Both the position numbers and the translations under genes were made by a program. Shown one piece after another: positions 51,910-61,349 of a stretch of 64,000 nt of DNA. How positions within the stretch are numbered: the stretch's first letter is position 1; every line of letters starts with the position of its first letter. The notes under the pieces are model-generated. The model made no database searches. It was given only the letters and a program-made list of their open reading frames with translations, and was not told the DNA's origin. Source of the stretch: Lentzea sp. NBRC 102530 (lineage in GTDB: Bacteria > Actinomycetota > Actinomycetes > Mycobacteriales > Pseudonocardiaceae); NCBI RefSeq assembly GCF_030269365.1, contig NZ_BSTF01000003.1, positions 675,303-739,302 on the forward strand, read 5' to 3'.

Positions 51910-52686
51910 ATGGCCAAGCGACTCGACATCAAGGACCTGAACCTCTTCTACGGCAAGTTCCACGCCGTGGAGAACGTCTCGCTCGCGGTGCCGCCGAAGA
52001 ACGTCACGGCGTTCATCGGCCCCTCGGGTTGCGGCAAGTCGACCGTGCTGCGTTCGCTGAACCGCATGCACGAGGTCGCGCCCGGCGCCCGCGTCGAGGG
52101 CAAGGTGCTGCTGGACGGCGAGGACATCTATGCGTCCACTGTGGACCCGGTCGAGGTGCGCCGCACCATCGGCATGGTCTTCCAGCGCCCCAACCCGTTC
52201 CCCACGATGTCCATCCGCGACAACGTGGTGGCGGGTCTGCGCCTCGCGGGCGTGAAGGACAAGAAGAAGCTCGACGAGGTGGCGGAGCGCTCGTTGCGCG
52301 GCGCCAACCTCTGGAACGAGGTCAAGGACCGGCTGGACAAGCCGGGCGGCGGCCTCTCCGGTGGTCAGCAGCAGCGTCTGTGCATCGCGCGTGCCATCGC
52401 GGTGCAGCCGGACGTCCTGCTCATGGACGAGCCCTGCTCGGCCCTGGACCCGATCTCCACGCTGGCGATCGAGGACCTGATCACGGAGCTGAAGAAGGAG
52501 TACACGATCGTCATCGTGACCCACAACATGCAGCAGGCCGCGCGCGTCTCGGACCAGACCGCGTTCTTCAACCTGCTGGGTGTCGGTCAGCCCGGACAGC
52601 TGATCGAGGTGGACGACACGGAGAAGATCTTCTCCAACCCGAGCCAGAAGGCCACCGAGGACTACATCTCCGGCCGGTTCGGTTAA
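51910..52686 (+). CDS. pstB: Phosphate ABC transporter ATPase
   Basis: This 258-aa ATPase has Walker [10 protein letters not shown], signature LSGGQQQRL, Walker [13 protein letters not shown] and the His switch VTHNMQQA. PstB drives phosphate import and, with PhoU, reports phosphate status to the two-component system. ATG 10 nt after pstA. It ends the operon; the next gene on the strand has its own promoter. Confidence 0.96.
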   Translation: MAKRLDIKDLNLFYGKFHAVENVSLAVPPKNVTAFIGPSGCGKSTVLRSLNRMHEVAPGARVEGKVLLDGEDIYASTVDPVEVRRTIGMVFQRPNPFPTMSIRDNVVAGLRLAGVKDKKKLDEVAERSLRGANLWNEVKDRLDKPGGGLSGGQQQRLCIARAIAVQPDVLLMDEPCSALDPISTLAIEDLITELKKEYTIVIVTHNMQQAARVSDQTAFFNLLGVGQPGQLIEVDDTEKIFSNPSQKATEDYISGRFG

Positions 52687-52714
52687 GCCTTCTGGTTGCA
52701 CTAGATTGCTGCGG

Positions 52715-53875
52715 GTGAGCCCGCAGAGCAAGAGCCGTAAGAAGAAGCAAGGCAAGGCGCCCGGCCGCAGGCCCGAGCAGCAGTCCCCGTACGGGGCGCT
52801 CCTCGAGTCGGCGGCCGCTGTGCGTTCCGAGTCCTGGTTGCTCGCGGACGCCTGGGCGAGCGAGCTGTACGCCACCCTCTGGCTCGCGGGTGCGGGCCAC
52901 GCGCCGATGGTCGAGGCGTTGCGGGCGATGGACGACCCGGCGGCGCTCACCGCACTGCGCGCGCTCGCCGGCGTCGGTTCCGCCGAGCACCGCGCCGAGG
53001 CGTTCGCCGCCGCGGAAACCGTTGCGGCCCGCGGAGTCGCCGAGCCGTCCTGGTACGTGCCGGGCGTCGTGCCGGACTTCCGCGACGCCTTCCTCGTCAC
53101 GAACCTGCTGGGCGACGTGGAGGTCATCGCGATCACCCAGGAACGCGCGGGCGTCGGCGAGACCGTGCTGTTCATGCGCCAGCCGGTGCTCGGTGCCACC
53201 GCGATCGAACTCTTCTCCACGCCGGACGAGGGCACCGTCGCGTTGCTGGAGGACATGATCGCCTCCACGCCCGAGGCGTTCCGCGACGAGATCACGCCGC
53301 TCAGCGCGACCGACGTCTACGACCGCGTGTGGCCGGACATCGAGCAGTTCTGGGAGGACGGCCCGGACGAGGAGGCCGAGGAAGGCCTCATGGGCGACGA
53401 GGACGTGCGGCACCCCGTGCAGCTCATCGCCCTCGCCGACGCGCGGGTGAGCTCGCTGGTGCCCAGCGAGTACGCGATTCCCGTCATCGGTCCGGAGAGG
53501 ACGGACGAGGTCGTCGAGGCGTTCCTGGCTTCACCGCATGGAATCGCGGACGTCGAGGCGGCGCGGGCGTTCGCGCGGGTCGTCGTTTCCGCTGCGGTGG
53601 ACCAGAACCGCGACCCGGTCGTGTACGGACCGGCGTCGCTGACCGCCGTGCTGATCCTCAACGTGGCGGCGAAGCTGCACGTGTCCGAGGCCGATCTGGC
53701 GTTGCTGCCGGAGCTCGTGCGGGCGTGGGCCTACTTCACCGTGGACGCCAGGGACCTGCCGCGGGACGAGGCGCGGGCGGAGTGGGACGAGGAACTGCCC
53801 ACCGTGCTCGCCGAGTTCTCCGAGGCCTACGCCGATCCGGAGCTGGTCGCCGAACGCGACGGGCAGTTCCGCTGA
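52715..53875 (+). CDS. Conserved hypothetical protein, N-terminal basic tail
   Basis: This 386-aa soluble protein begins with a basic stretch (SKSRKKKQGKAPGRRPEQ) that could bind nucleic acid, followed by an all-alpha/beta region with no motif I recognise. There are acidic runs (DGPDEEAEEGLMGDEDV) near residue 220. TAGATT lies 7 nt before the GTG at 52715, a leaderless layout; a TTG at 52706 is the alternative. It sits between pstB and a terminator shared with phoU. Similar genes follow pstB in some relatives, but no role is known to me. Confidence 0.7.
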   Translation: MSPQSKSRKKKQGKAPGRRPEQQSPYGALLESAAAVRSESWLLADAWASELYATLWLAGAGHAPMVEALRAMDDPAALTALRALAGVGSAEHRAEAFAAAETVAARGVAEPSWYVPGVVPDFRDAFLVTNLLGDVEVIAITQERAGVGETVLFMRQPVLGATAIELFSTPDEGTVALLEDMIASTPEAFRDEITPLSATDVYDRVWPDIEQFWEDGPDEEAEEGLMGDEDVRHPVQLIALADARVSSLVPSEYAIPVIGPERTDEVVEAFLASPHGIADVEAARAFARVVVSAAVDQNRDPVVYGPASLTAVLILNVAAKLHVSEADLALLPELVRAWAYFTVDARDLPRDEARAEWDEELPTVLAEFSEAYADPELVAERDGQFR

Positions 53876-53886
53876 GCTGGAGATGA

Positions 53887-53923
53887 CACCGGCCCCGCAC
53901 CCGTGGAGGGTGCGGGGCCGGTG
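53887..53923. terminator. Bidirectional terminator
   Basis: CACCGGCCCCGCACCC (53887-53902) pairs perfectly with 53908-53923 around GTGGA. It lies between the convergent hypothetical gene and phoU. Confidence 0.85.
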
Positions 53924-53936
53924 CCGTGAAGGGACC

Positions 53937-54602
53937 CTAGAGGTTGTCGTCGCCGCCGTAGCCGGGCATCCGGCCGGTGACGACGAACACCGTGCGCTTG
54001 GCGACCGACACGGCGTGGTCGCCGTAGCGCTCGTAGAAGCGGCCGAGCAGCGTCACGTCGACGGCCGCCGCGACACCGTGCTGCCACTCCTTGTCCATGA
54101 TCACGGAGAACAGGTGGCGGTGGATGTCGTCCATCGCGTCGTCCTCGGCCTCGAGGCTGCGCGCGCGGTCGACGTCCTTGGCGCGGATGATCTCCGCGGC
54201 CTCGGTCGCGAGCTTGACCGCGATGCGGCCCATCTCCTCGAAGTACGGCTTCACGTCGTCGGGCAGCGCCGACGCCGGGTGACGGCGCCGCGCGGCCTTC
54301 GCCACGTGCAGGGCCAGGTCGCCCATCCGCTCGACGCTCTCCGCGGCGTGGATCACCGCGAGCACGGTGCGCAGGTCGGTCGCGACCGGTGCCTGGAGTG
54401 CGAGCAGTGCGTACGACTGCTCCTCGATGCTGGAGCGGACGTCGTCGACCTTCTGGTCGCCGCTGATCACCTGCTCCGCCAGGCCGAGATCGGCCTGCAG
54501 CAGTGCCGCAGTCGCGTTCTGCATCGCCTCGGCGACCATGCCGGTCATGTCGGCCAGTCGTTCGGCGAGCTCTTCTAGAGAGTCGTGGTAGGCCTCGCGC
54601 AT
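53937..54602 (-). CDS. phoU: Phosphate signalling protein PhoU
   Basis: This 221-aa all-helical protein has two PhoU repeats: ESVERMGDLALHVAKAA near residue 90 and GRFYERYGDHAVSVAKR near 195. The E/D-rich clusters bind metal in this family. PhoU restrains phosphate uptake and signalling with PstB and the PhoR kinase. TAGGCT is 7 nt before the ATG at 54602, so the transcript should be leaderless. It is convergent with the pst operon. Confidence 0.94.
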   Translation of the reverse strand: MREAYHDSLEELAERLADMTGMVAEAMQNATAALLQADLGLAEQVISGDQKVDDVRSSIEEQSYALLALQAPVATDLRTVLAVIHAAESVERMGDLALHVAKAARRRHPASALPDDVKPYFEEMGRIAVKLATEAAEIIRAKDVDRARSLEAEDDAMDDIHRHLFSVIMDKEWQHGVAAAVDVTLLGRFYERYGDHAVSVAKRTVFVVTGRMPGYGGDDNL

Positions 54603-54674
54603 GGCGCTCAGCCTACGTCCCGACCATCGCGGCAGCGACATGCCAGCATGAACCGCAGGTGAACCCCAGGCGAA

Positions 54675-57600
54675 TCACTTCGCCGCGCAGGGGTCCTGGG
54701 CCGCGTTCACAATGGACAGATCGCTGCCCGCCTGACCTTGGCCTTGTCCCTGCTGGTTGCCCGGCTTGGGGGCCCCGATCCGCTCGTCGAAGTTGGCACC
54801 GATCACCAGCTGGACCGCGCCGCCCATCTCGGGCGCCTCGACCAGTTCCGCGATGGGCACGGCCGCCTTGAGCGTGGCCGCCTTGTTCTCGTTGCCCTTC
54901 GAGTACCTGATGATCGTCTTCGGCGCCTGCTCCGGTGCGTTGCCCTGGCGGACGACCTTGAAACCCTGCTGCTGCAGGGCGTTCGAGGTGCTGGCGGCCG
55001 CACCGCCGTTGCTCGAGTCGCCGTTGAGCACCTGGATGCTGACGTCCTTGGGATCGACCACGGTGCCGGGCTGCGCGGGAGCGTTGTTCTCGCCGGGCTT
55101 CGGTTCCGCGACCTTCTCCTGCGGCAGCGGCGTTCCGTCGATGATCGTCTGGAACAACGCCTTGATGTCGTCCATCTTGAGGCGCTCGATGTTGTCGTCG
55201 TTCGACTTCGTCGGGCCCTCGTCGGTCCAGTGCGGCATCGTCACGAACGACACGCGGCCCGCGTCGAGGCTCTGCAACGAGTTCGCGAGCTCCAGCAGCG
55301 AGGCGACGTCGATGTTGTCGCCGACCGTGGACTTCGTGAGCGCGTTGATGAAGTTGTTGAGCTTCGTCGGGCTGAGCAGCACCTCGTTCGACAGCGCCTG
55401 GCGCAGCATCGCCGACAGGAAACCCTGCTGCCGCTTGATCCGGTCGAAGTCCGTGCCGCTGTCACCCTTCGCCTGCACCTTGCGGGCCCGCACGTAGGAC
55501 AACGCCTGGTCGCCCTTGAGCGTGTACTTGCCCGCCTTGTCCAGGACGACACCGAGTTCGTCGTCGATGATCGGCGTGGGCGAACAGATCTCCACGCCGC
55601 CGATCGCCGTCGACATCTCGCGGAAGCCCACGAAGTCGATGCTGACGAAGTGGTTGATCTTCAGGCCGGACAGCTGCGTCATCATGTTCGCGACGCACTC
55701 GGGACCACCGTCGTTGTAGACGGAGTTCGCCATGACGTCCTTCGCCGGCTCCAACGGGCCCGCGTACTGCCCGTTGTCCGGGTTCCACTGCCGGCACGCG
55801 GGCCGGTCGACCCGCACGTCACGCGGCAACGACACGATGACCATGCGCTTACGGTCCTTGGGGATGTGCGCGAGCATGATCACGTCAGACCGCGCGCCAC
55901 CCTCCTGCGCCTGCGTGCCGACGTTGTCGCCCGCCTTCGCACCGGCCCGCGTGTCCGAGCCGACCAGCAGGAAGTTCTCGTCACCGAGCTGCTTCTCGGC
56001 CTGCTGCACGGCCTGCGAGTTGCCGCCGAGCGCGTCGATCCGCTGGATCTTGGAGTCGGCCCACTTCATCGCGGCCCAGCCCACGCCCGTCGACGCGAAC
56101 ACCACCGCGGCGGCGGCGATCGCGCCGATCCGCGCGGTGCGCATCATCTTGCGCTGCTGGGGCGTGCGACCGGTGGCCCGCGGCGCGCCCTCTTCCTCGC
56201 TGGCGGCGACCGGCTCGGCGAACTGGGTCGCCTCGTCGACCTCCAGCCCGTCTTCCTCTTCCTTGACCCACGGCATGAGCTTGGCGCGCCGTTCCTTGCG
56301 CTGGCGCTCCTGCTCGAGCAGTTCGTCGTGCACCGCGGAGAACCGCGCGAGGGTGTGGTCCACCTCGCGGCGCTTCTTCACGTCGTCGCCGATGGCCTCC
56401 ATCTCGGTGGTGAGGCTCAGCGGGTCCATCTCTTCGCGCTTCTCGACCTTGGCCACACCGGCGGCCGAGGTGATCTGCGTGGCCTCGGGACCGGGCGCGT
56501 CGGCCTGCGGTTCGTCGGCGGGGTCGGCGCCACCGAGCCGGCCCGCGAGCGCACCACCGGGTGCCGGGCGAGGTCCACTCGACTCCGCCCGCGGGGGCAT
56601 CGGCCGGGGACCGCTCGACTCCGCGCGCGACGGCATGGGCTGCCTGCCCGTCACGTCCCCGGTCGGGGGCAGGGGACGACGGCCGGTTTCCGGCCCCTCG
56701 CCGGGGCCGGGCGGACGCGGAATGCTGTTCGAGGACGGTGCGTCGCCCGGCAGGAGTCGGCGGGGTGCACCGGCTGCGGGGCCTTCCGGCGTCCCTCCCG
56801 GCGCAGGGGGACGCGGGAGGCCGCCCTGGGTGTTCTGCTCACCGGGCGCGGGCGGGCGCTTGAGGCCGTTGGGGCCCTGGGCGTCGCCGGGCGCGGGTGG
56901 GCGCGGGATGCCGTTCTGGGACGGCGCGTCGCCAGGAGCGAGCCGGCGCGGCGGAGGCCCGTCGGGCCGGCGCACGGTGCCGGTCTGCATGCCCGCCTCG
57001 GGCACGCCGTTCGGCGCGGGACGGCGCGGGACGCCGTTCGAGGACGGAGCGTCGCCGGGAGGCATCCGTCGCGGGTCGCCGGGAGCCGGCGGGCGGGAGA
57101 TGCCGTTCTGCGACGGCGCGTCAGTGGGAGGCATCCGGCGAGGCGGAGCACCGTTCTGCGGCACACCGCCGTGGGGTGCCCCGTTCGGCGGCGCCCCGTT
57201 CGGGGGTACCGGGCGGCGCTGCATGCCCGTCCCGTCCGGTCGCGGCCGCGGGCCGGTCTGCTCACCGGGAACGCGATGAGCACTGCCTTGTTCCGGGTTC
57301 ACGCGGTATGCGCCGCTTTGGTCCGGATTGACCCGATAGGCGCCGCTCTGCTCGGGGTTCGGTGCCGGGTTCTGCGCGGGCCTGGACCGCGGACCCGTCT
57401 GGTCGGGCCTCGGCCGGGGCTGCTGCGCACCGTTCGGCTGCGGCACACCGTTCGGCTCGGCGGGCGCATCCGCCCTGCGTCGCCTGCCGGTCTGCTCGCC
57501 GGTGAAGTTCTGCGGTCCCGGCTGTTCAGGACGCGGGCGCGTACCCGTCTGCTCACCTGGCCGGTGAGCCGCGGGTGGCTGCTGCCGCGGTGCCTGGGGC

Positions 57601-57959
57601 TGCTGGACCTGCGGTTGTGGTGCCTGTGGTGGTGGCGCCGGCGGTTCGGGCAGGGCGCGCCTGCCGGTCGTCGCGGGCGGTTCGGGCAGGGCACGCCTGC
57701 CTGTCGTGGGTTCGGGCGAGCCTGGCGGGACGGGTCGGGGGATGTTCGTCCTGCTGTGCTGCTCGATGAGGTCCGAGACGCTCAGGCCCCCAGAGCCATC
57801 CATCGAGCGACGTCTACGGCCGGTCGGCTGGTCGTGCTGGGGATCCTGATCACCGCGGGAAGAGGGGCCGCCACGTCGGGGGTCGTCGGGCACCCAATCT
57901 CCCTTCTGGGTCAGAAGCAAAAGCGGTTCGTCATTACGAAGTGACGACGACCGGGACAC
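54675..57959 (-). CDS. LytR-CpsA-Psr (LCP) protein with very long disordered N-terminus
   Basis: This 1,094-aa protein ends as an LCP enzyme: one membrane helix at about 605-632, the LCP catalytic domain at about 660-855 (GSDTRAG, RSDVIMLAHI, SLPRDVRV, with the Arg/Asp residues that bind pyrophosphate) and a LytR_C domain at about 970-1053. LCP enzymes attach glycopolymers to peptidoglycan. The first ~470 residues are low complexity, Pro/Gly/Arg-rich, with repeats (RPPAPGDA, DAPSQNGI, QSGAYRVNP) and face the cytoplasm. The GTG at 57959 gives the full length; ATG 57803 is possible. Mycobacterial Rv0822c is the counterpart and is shorter. Confidence 0.9.
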   Translation of the reverse strand: MSRSSSLRNDEPLLLLTQKGDWVPDDPRRGGPSSRGDQDPQHDQPTGRRRRSMDGSGGLSVSDLIEQHSRTNIPRPVPPGSPEPTTGRRALPEPPATTGRRALPEPPAPPPQAPQPQVQQPQAPRQQPPAAHRPGEQTGTRPRPEQPGPQNFTGEQTGRRRRADAPAEPNGVPQPNGAQQPRPRPDQTGPRSRPAQNPAPNPEQSGAYRVNPDQSGAYRVNPEQGSAHRVPGEQTGPRPRPDGTGMQRRPVPPNGAPPNGAPHGGVPQNGAPPRRMPPTDAPSQNGISRPPAPGDPRRMPPGDAPSSNGVPRRPAPNGVPEAGMQTGTVRRPDGPPPRRLAPGDAPSQNGIPRPPAPGDAQGPNGLKRPPAPGEQNTQGGLPRPPAPGGTPEGPAAGAPRRLLPGDAPSSNSIPRPPGPGEGPETGRRPLPPTGDVTGRQPMPSRAESSGPRPMPPRAESSGPRPAPGGALAGRLGGADPADEPQADAPGPEATQITSAAGVAKVEKREEMDPLSLTTEMEAIGDDVKKRREVDHTLARFSAVHDELLEQERQRKERRAKLMPWVKEEEDGLEVDEATQFAEPVAASEEEGAPRATGRTPQQRKMMRTARIGAIAAAAVVFASTGVGWAAMKWADSKIQRIDALGGNSQAVQQAEKQLGDENFLLVGSDTRAGAKAGDNVGTQAQEGGARSDVIMLAHIPKDRKRMVIVSLPRDVRVDRPACRQWNPDNGQYAGPLEPAKDVMANSVYNDGGPECVANMMTQLSGLKINHFVSIDFVGFREMSTAIGGVEICSPTPIIDDELGVVLDKAGKYTLKGDQALSYVRARKVQAKGDSGTDFDRIKRQQGFLSAMLRQALSNEVLLSPTKLNNFINALTKSTVGDNIDVASLLELANSLQSLDAGRVSFVTMPHWTDEGPTKSNDDNIERLKMDDIKALFQTIIDGTPLPQEKVAEPKPGENNAPAQPGTVVDPKDVSIQVLNGDSSNGGAAASTSNALQQQGFKVVRQGNAPEQAPKTIIRYSKGNENKAATLKAAVPIAELVEAPEMGGAVQLVIGANFDERIGAPKPGNQQGQGQGQAGSDLSIVNAAQDPCAAK

Positions 57960-58101
57960 AAGGGTTGCATCACCGGCGTGTCAGTTGCGCCCGCGATACT
58001 ACGGATGTAGCCGAGTTCTGACGACCACTCCGGGTGATACGACTGCGATCTGTACGCGATTACGCGCAGTCCGCTTGCCCTGAACGGGTGAGCCAGGTCA
58101 C

Positions 58102-58947
58102 TCAGTAGTAACCGAGAACACGTGTTTCAGCGATCGCGCGCCTGCCAGAAGCGGCACCCGCGAGGCGAACCCGTCCGTCGGCACGGTACGCCACCGCGTT
58201 GCGTCCCGACTGCTTGGCCGTGTACAGGAGGCTGTCGGCGCGCAGCAGCTGTTGCTCGGCGCTGACGGCCGGCCGCTTCGGCGCCTCGTGCGCGGGCGGT
58301 TCGTAGGCGAGGCCCGCGCTGACGGTCACGCGCAACCCCGGTGCGATCTCCTGCCACGGGTGACGCTCGACACGTTCTCGGGCGGCCTCGACGACCTCCA
58401 CGGAGCTGAACGCGTCCACGCGGGGCAGCACGAGCACGAACTCCTCGCCGCCGTAGCGCGCGCAGAAGGCGTCCTCCGGCAGGCCCTGTTGCAGCAGCTC
58501 CACCACGCGTTGCAGCACCCGGTCGCCCAGGAGGTGGCCGAAGGTGTCGTTGACCTGCTTGAACCAGTCGAGGTCGATCAGTGCGATGGCGAGCCCGTGC
58601 CGGCACGCTCCGTGCTCGGCCAGCAGGTCCATCAGCCGTTGGTCGAGGTAACGGCGGTTGTAGGAGTCGGTGAGGCTGTCGCGCAGGCTCTGCTCGCGTG
58701 CCTCGGCGTGCTCCCGGCGCAGCAGTTCGACCTCGCGGCGCAGCTGTTCCGGAACGTGCGGCTCCTCGGCCTGGTCCGCGTGGACGAGGTCGAGCGCGGA
58801 ACGCAGGTGCTGGTACGCCTGGCGCCACTGACCGCGGGAGGCGAGCAACGTCGCGATGGACTCGTGCACGCCCACCAGGCCGGGACCCTGCTCGTCGACG
58901 CTGACGTCGGGCTGGGTCGCGGTGGTTTCTGGCTGAAGCGCGGTCAT
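58102..58947 (-). CDS. Diguanylate cyclase (GGDEF)
   Basis: This 281-aa soluble protein has an N-terminal helical region (to about residue 85) and a GGDEF domain with the active motif GGEEF at 166-170 and the substrate Asp in IDLDWFKQVND. It should make c-di-GMP from GTP. The inhibitory I-site RxxD that normally precedes the motif is absent (Pro157 and Ala160 in those positions). ATG at 58947 follows GGAGG by 8 nt. The N-terminus has one weak TPR-like unit (WRQAYQHLRSAL). RsiG is 24 kb away. Confidence 0.9.
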   Translation of the reverse strand: MTALQPETTATQPDVSVDEQGPGLVGVHESIATLLASRGQWRQAYQHLRSALDLVHADQAEEPHVPEQLRREVELLRREHAEAREQSLRDSLTDSYNRRYLDQRLMDLLAEHGACRHGLAIALIDLDWFKQVNDTFGHLLGDRVLQRVVELLQQGLPEDAFCARYGGEEFVLVLPRVDAFSSVEVVEAARERVERHPWQEIAPGLRVTVSAGLAYEPPAHEAPKRPAVSAEQQLLRADSLLYTAKQSGRNAVAYRADGRVRLAGAASGRRAIAETRVLGYY

Positions 58948-59088
58948 CGCGGTCACCTCCTTACCTGCCAGGTGTCGTCTCCTGAGAGGCGACGCTTGAG
59001 CTAGAAGGACGCGTGGGGGCCTGATTTCCCCCGTCCGGTTGACCGTCAGCTGCTCCGATCCAGTGAGCTTGGAAGATCAACAACCCGT

Positions 59089-59541
59089 TCAGCCACCGAG
59101 GCAGGGCGCGAACCCGTACACCTCTTCGTCGAGCAGGACCACGTGCATCGATCCGATCTGGCTGCCGATGGTCTGGTCCTCGCGGCGCAGCGTGATCGTG
59201 ACGGCGACGACGTAGACGTCTCCGCGCGGATGGGCCTTCTCGCCGGGGGGTGCCCAGTCGGCGTCGGCACGAAGCGTCGTCCACGTCGGGTCGACCTCGA
59301 TCGTGGCGCCGCGCAGGTCGCAGGTCTTCTTCCGGAAGTCCGGGTGCTGAGTCTGCTTGAGCAGGTCCGCCTGGTTGGACGCGCTCTCCTGGCCGGCCTT
59401 GTTGAGGCGCGCGTAGTAGTCCTTGAACTTGGCGCGGTGGTCATCGGTGAGCTGGACCGGCCGGGCCGTGCCCGCGATGGGACCACCGCAGCCCGTGAGG
59501 AGCACGAGCGCGGTCAGCAGGACCGCGATCCGCTCAGCCAC
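59089..59541 (-). CDS. Small lipoprotein
   Basis: This 150-aa protein has lipobox LTGC (Cys18) and a mature domain with two more Cys (KKTCDLRG and the C-terminal APCLGG). No family is recognised; the mature part is alpha/beta with a long helix (DHRAKFKDYYARLNKAGQ). GTG at 59541 overlaps the dusB stop by 8 bp, so it is coupled to dusB. Confidence 0.75.
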   Translation of the reverse strand: MAERIAVLLTALVLLTGCGGPIAGTARPVQLTDDHRAKFKDYYARLNKAGQESASNQADLLKQTQHPDFRKKTCDLRGATIEVDPTWTTLRADADWAPPGEKAHPRGDVYVVAVTITLRREDQTIGSQIGSMHVVLLDEEVYGFAPCLGG

Positions 59542-60658
59542 CGGAGTGCATCACGTCCGCGCCGGACGGCACCGTGGCGTCCTCGGGGTCGTCCAGCCAG
59601 CCCTCCGGCAGCACGACCTTCGCCGACGACCCCTGTCTGCCGCGCGGCCCCTCGGCGTTCGCGGGGAACGGCACGTCCCCGTCGAGCGTGCCGATGAGGT
59701 CGTCCAGCTCCTGCAGGCTCGACACCATCGCGAACGCCCGCCGCGTGTCGCCGCCGACCGGGAACCCGTGCCAGTACCAGGCCATGTGCTTGCGCAGGTC
59801 GCGCAGGCCCTTGTGCTCGCCGTCGTGCGCCGCGAGCAACCGCGCGTGCGTCCTGAGCACCTCGGCGACCTCGCCGAGCGTCGGCCCCTCGGGGACGGGT
59901 TCGCCCCGGAACGCCGCCTGGAGGTCCCGGAAGAGCCACGGTCGGCCGAGGCAGCCGCGTCCGACGACCACGCCGTCGCACCCGGTCTCCGCGACCATGT
60001 CGAGCGCGTCCTGGGCGCTGAAGATGTCGCCGTTGCCCAGCACCGGAACGGTCGTGACGGCTTCCTTGAGGCGGGCGATGGCCGTCCAGTCGGCCTTGCC
60101 GGAGTACCGCTGCGACGCCGTGCGGGCGTGCAGGGCGACGGCCTGCGCGCCCTCGTCCGCGGCGATGCGGCCGGCGTCGAGGTACGTCAGGTGCTCGTCG
60201 TCGATGCCGATGCGGAACTTGACGGTGACCGGCATGTCGCCGGCGTTGCGCACCGCGGACCGCACGATCTGCCGGAACAGCTCCCGCTTGTACGGCAGCG
60301 CCGCCCCGCCGCCCTTGCGGGTGACCTTGGGGACGGGACAGCCGAAGTTCATGTCCATGTGGTCGGCGAGGTTCTCGTCCACGATCATCTTCGTGGCCTC
60401 GCCGACGTTCTTCGGGTCCACGCCGTAGAGCTGCATCGACCGCGGGCTCTCGCCCTCGTCGAACGTGATCATGTGCATGGTCATGGGATCGCGCTCGACC
60501 AGGGCACGCGCAGTGATCATCTCGCAGACGTAGAGCCCGGCCCCGTACTGACGGCACAGCTGCCGGAACGCCACGTTCGTGATGCCCGCCATCGGGGCCA
60601 GCACGACGGGCGGGTCGACGGCGAACGGGCCGATCTTCAGCGTGGAGGGAACGGACAC
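59534..60658 (-). CDS. dusB: tRNA-dihydrouridine synthase B
   Basis: This 374-aa FMN enzyme reduces uridine in tRNA D-loops. It has VVLAPMAGITNVAFR at the N-terminus, the catalytic Cys in MNFGCPVPKV, VTVKFRIGIDD and LGNGDIFSAQDA. Length is normal. The GTG at 60658 is 7 nt after TAACCT and gives the conserved N-terminus; longer frames extend upstream without support. The -10 overlaps the macrodomain stop. Confidence 0.93.
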   Translation of the reverse strand: MSVPSTLKIGPFAVDPPVVLAPMAGITNVAFRQLCRQYGAGLYVCEMITARALVERDPMTMHMITFDEGESPRSMQLYGVDPKNVGEATKMIVDENLADHMDMNFGCPVPKVTRKGGGAALPYKRELFRQIVRSAVRNAGDMPVTVKFRIGIDDEHLTYLDAGRIAADEGAQAVALHARTASQRYSGKADWTAIARLKEAVTTVPVLGNGDIFSAQDALDMVAETGCDGVVVGRGCLGRPWLFRDLQAAFRGEPVPEGPTLGEVAEVLRTHARLLAAHDGEHKGLRDLRKHMAWYWHGFPVGGDTRRAFAMVSSLQELDDLIGTLDGDVPFPANAEGPRGRQGSSAKVVLPEGWLDDPEDATVPSGADVMHSGG

Positions 60659-60668
60659 GCCCTTCAGG

Positions 60669-61226
60669 TTACGGCACTGACCTGCCGTGATCTTCACCGA
60701 GAGTGACCGCGGAGGCATCGCCGCTGCGAGCTTGCTCACACGCCTCGGTCAGGGCGTCGAAGGTCTCCTGGTCGAACGCCACGAGCCGGATCTCGTCGAC
60801 CACCGGCAGCGAGCGGACCGCCGACACCGCGATCCGCGCGGCCCGGCCGGTGGGGAAGCCGTAGACCCCGGTCGCGATGGCCGGGAAGGCGATGCTCGCC
60901 GCCCCCAGCTCCTCGGCCAGGCGGAGCGACTCGGCGTAGCAACTCCGCAGCACCTCGTCCTCGCCCTGCTCGCCGCCCTCCCACACCGGCCCGACCGTGT
61001 GGATCACGTGCCTGACCGGCGCGAGGCCGAACGCGGGCGTCGCCACCGCCCGGCCCGGCGGGCACGGGGCCAGCCGCGCCCCGGCCTCCGCGAGCAGCGG
61101 CCCCGCCGCGCGGTGGACCGCCCCGTCCACCCCGCCACCCCCGAGCAACGACTCGTTCGCCGCCGTGACGATGATGTCGACTTGCTGTCGAGTGATGTCG
61201 CCGAGCACCGCCGCGATCGTCCCCAT
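60669..61226 (-). CDS. Macrodomain protein (O-acetyl-ADP-ribose deacetylase-like)
   Basis: This 185-aa macrodomain has [21 protein letters not shown], which binds the ADP-ribose distal ribose, [14 protein letters not shown] near the pyrophosphate, and the start [17 protein letters not shown]. YmdB-type members remove acetyl groups from O-acetyl-ADP-ribose, and others act on ADP-ribosylated proteins. ATG at 61226 gives the usual N-terminus; GTG 61277 has better upstream purines and adds 17 residues. 10 bp separate it from dusB. Confidence 0.88.
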   Translation of the reverse strand: MGTIAAVLGDITRQQVDIIVTAANESLLGGGGVDGAVHRAAGPLLAEAGARLAPCPPGRAVATPAFGLAPVRHVIHTVGPVWEGGEQGEDEVLRSCYAESLRLAEELGAASIAFPAIATGVYGFPTGRAARIAVSAVRSLPVVDEIRLVAFDQETFDALTEACEQARSGDASAVTLGEDHGRSVP

Positions 61227-61349
61227 GCTGACCAGCGTGGCAGCGGATTCGTTGCGGCAACTGGGGTCTTCACTCACGGCGAACACCCCCGGTGCCCCGA
61301 TCGGGTGTCGGGGGCGTCTGCCAACATGCCTGTGGAGGTGGCCTAGCTC

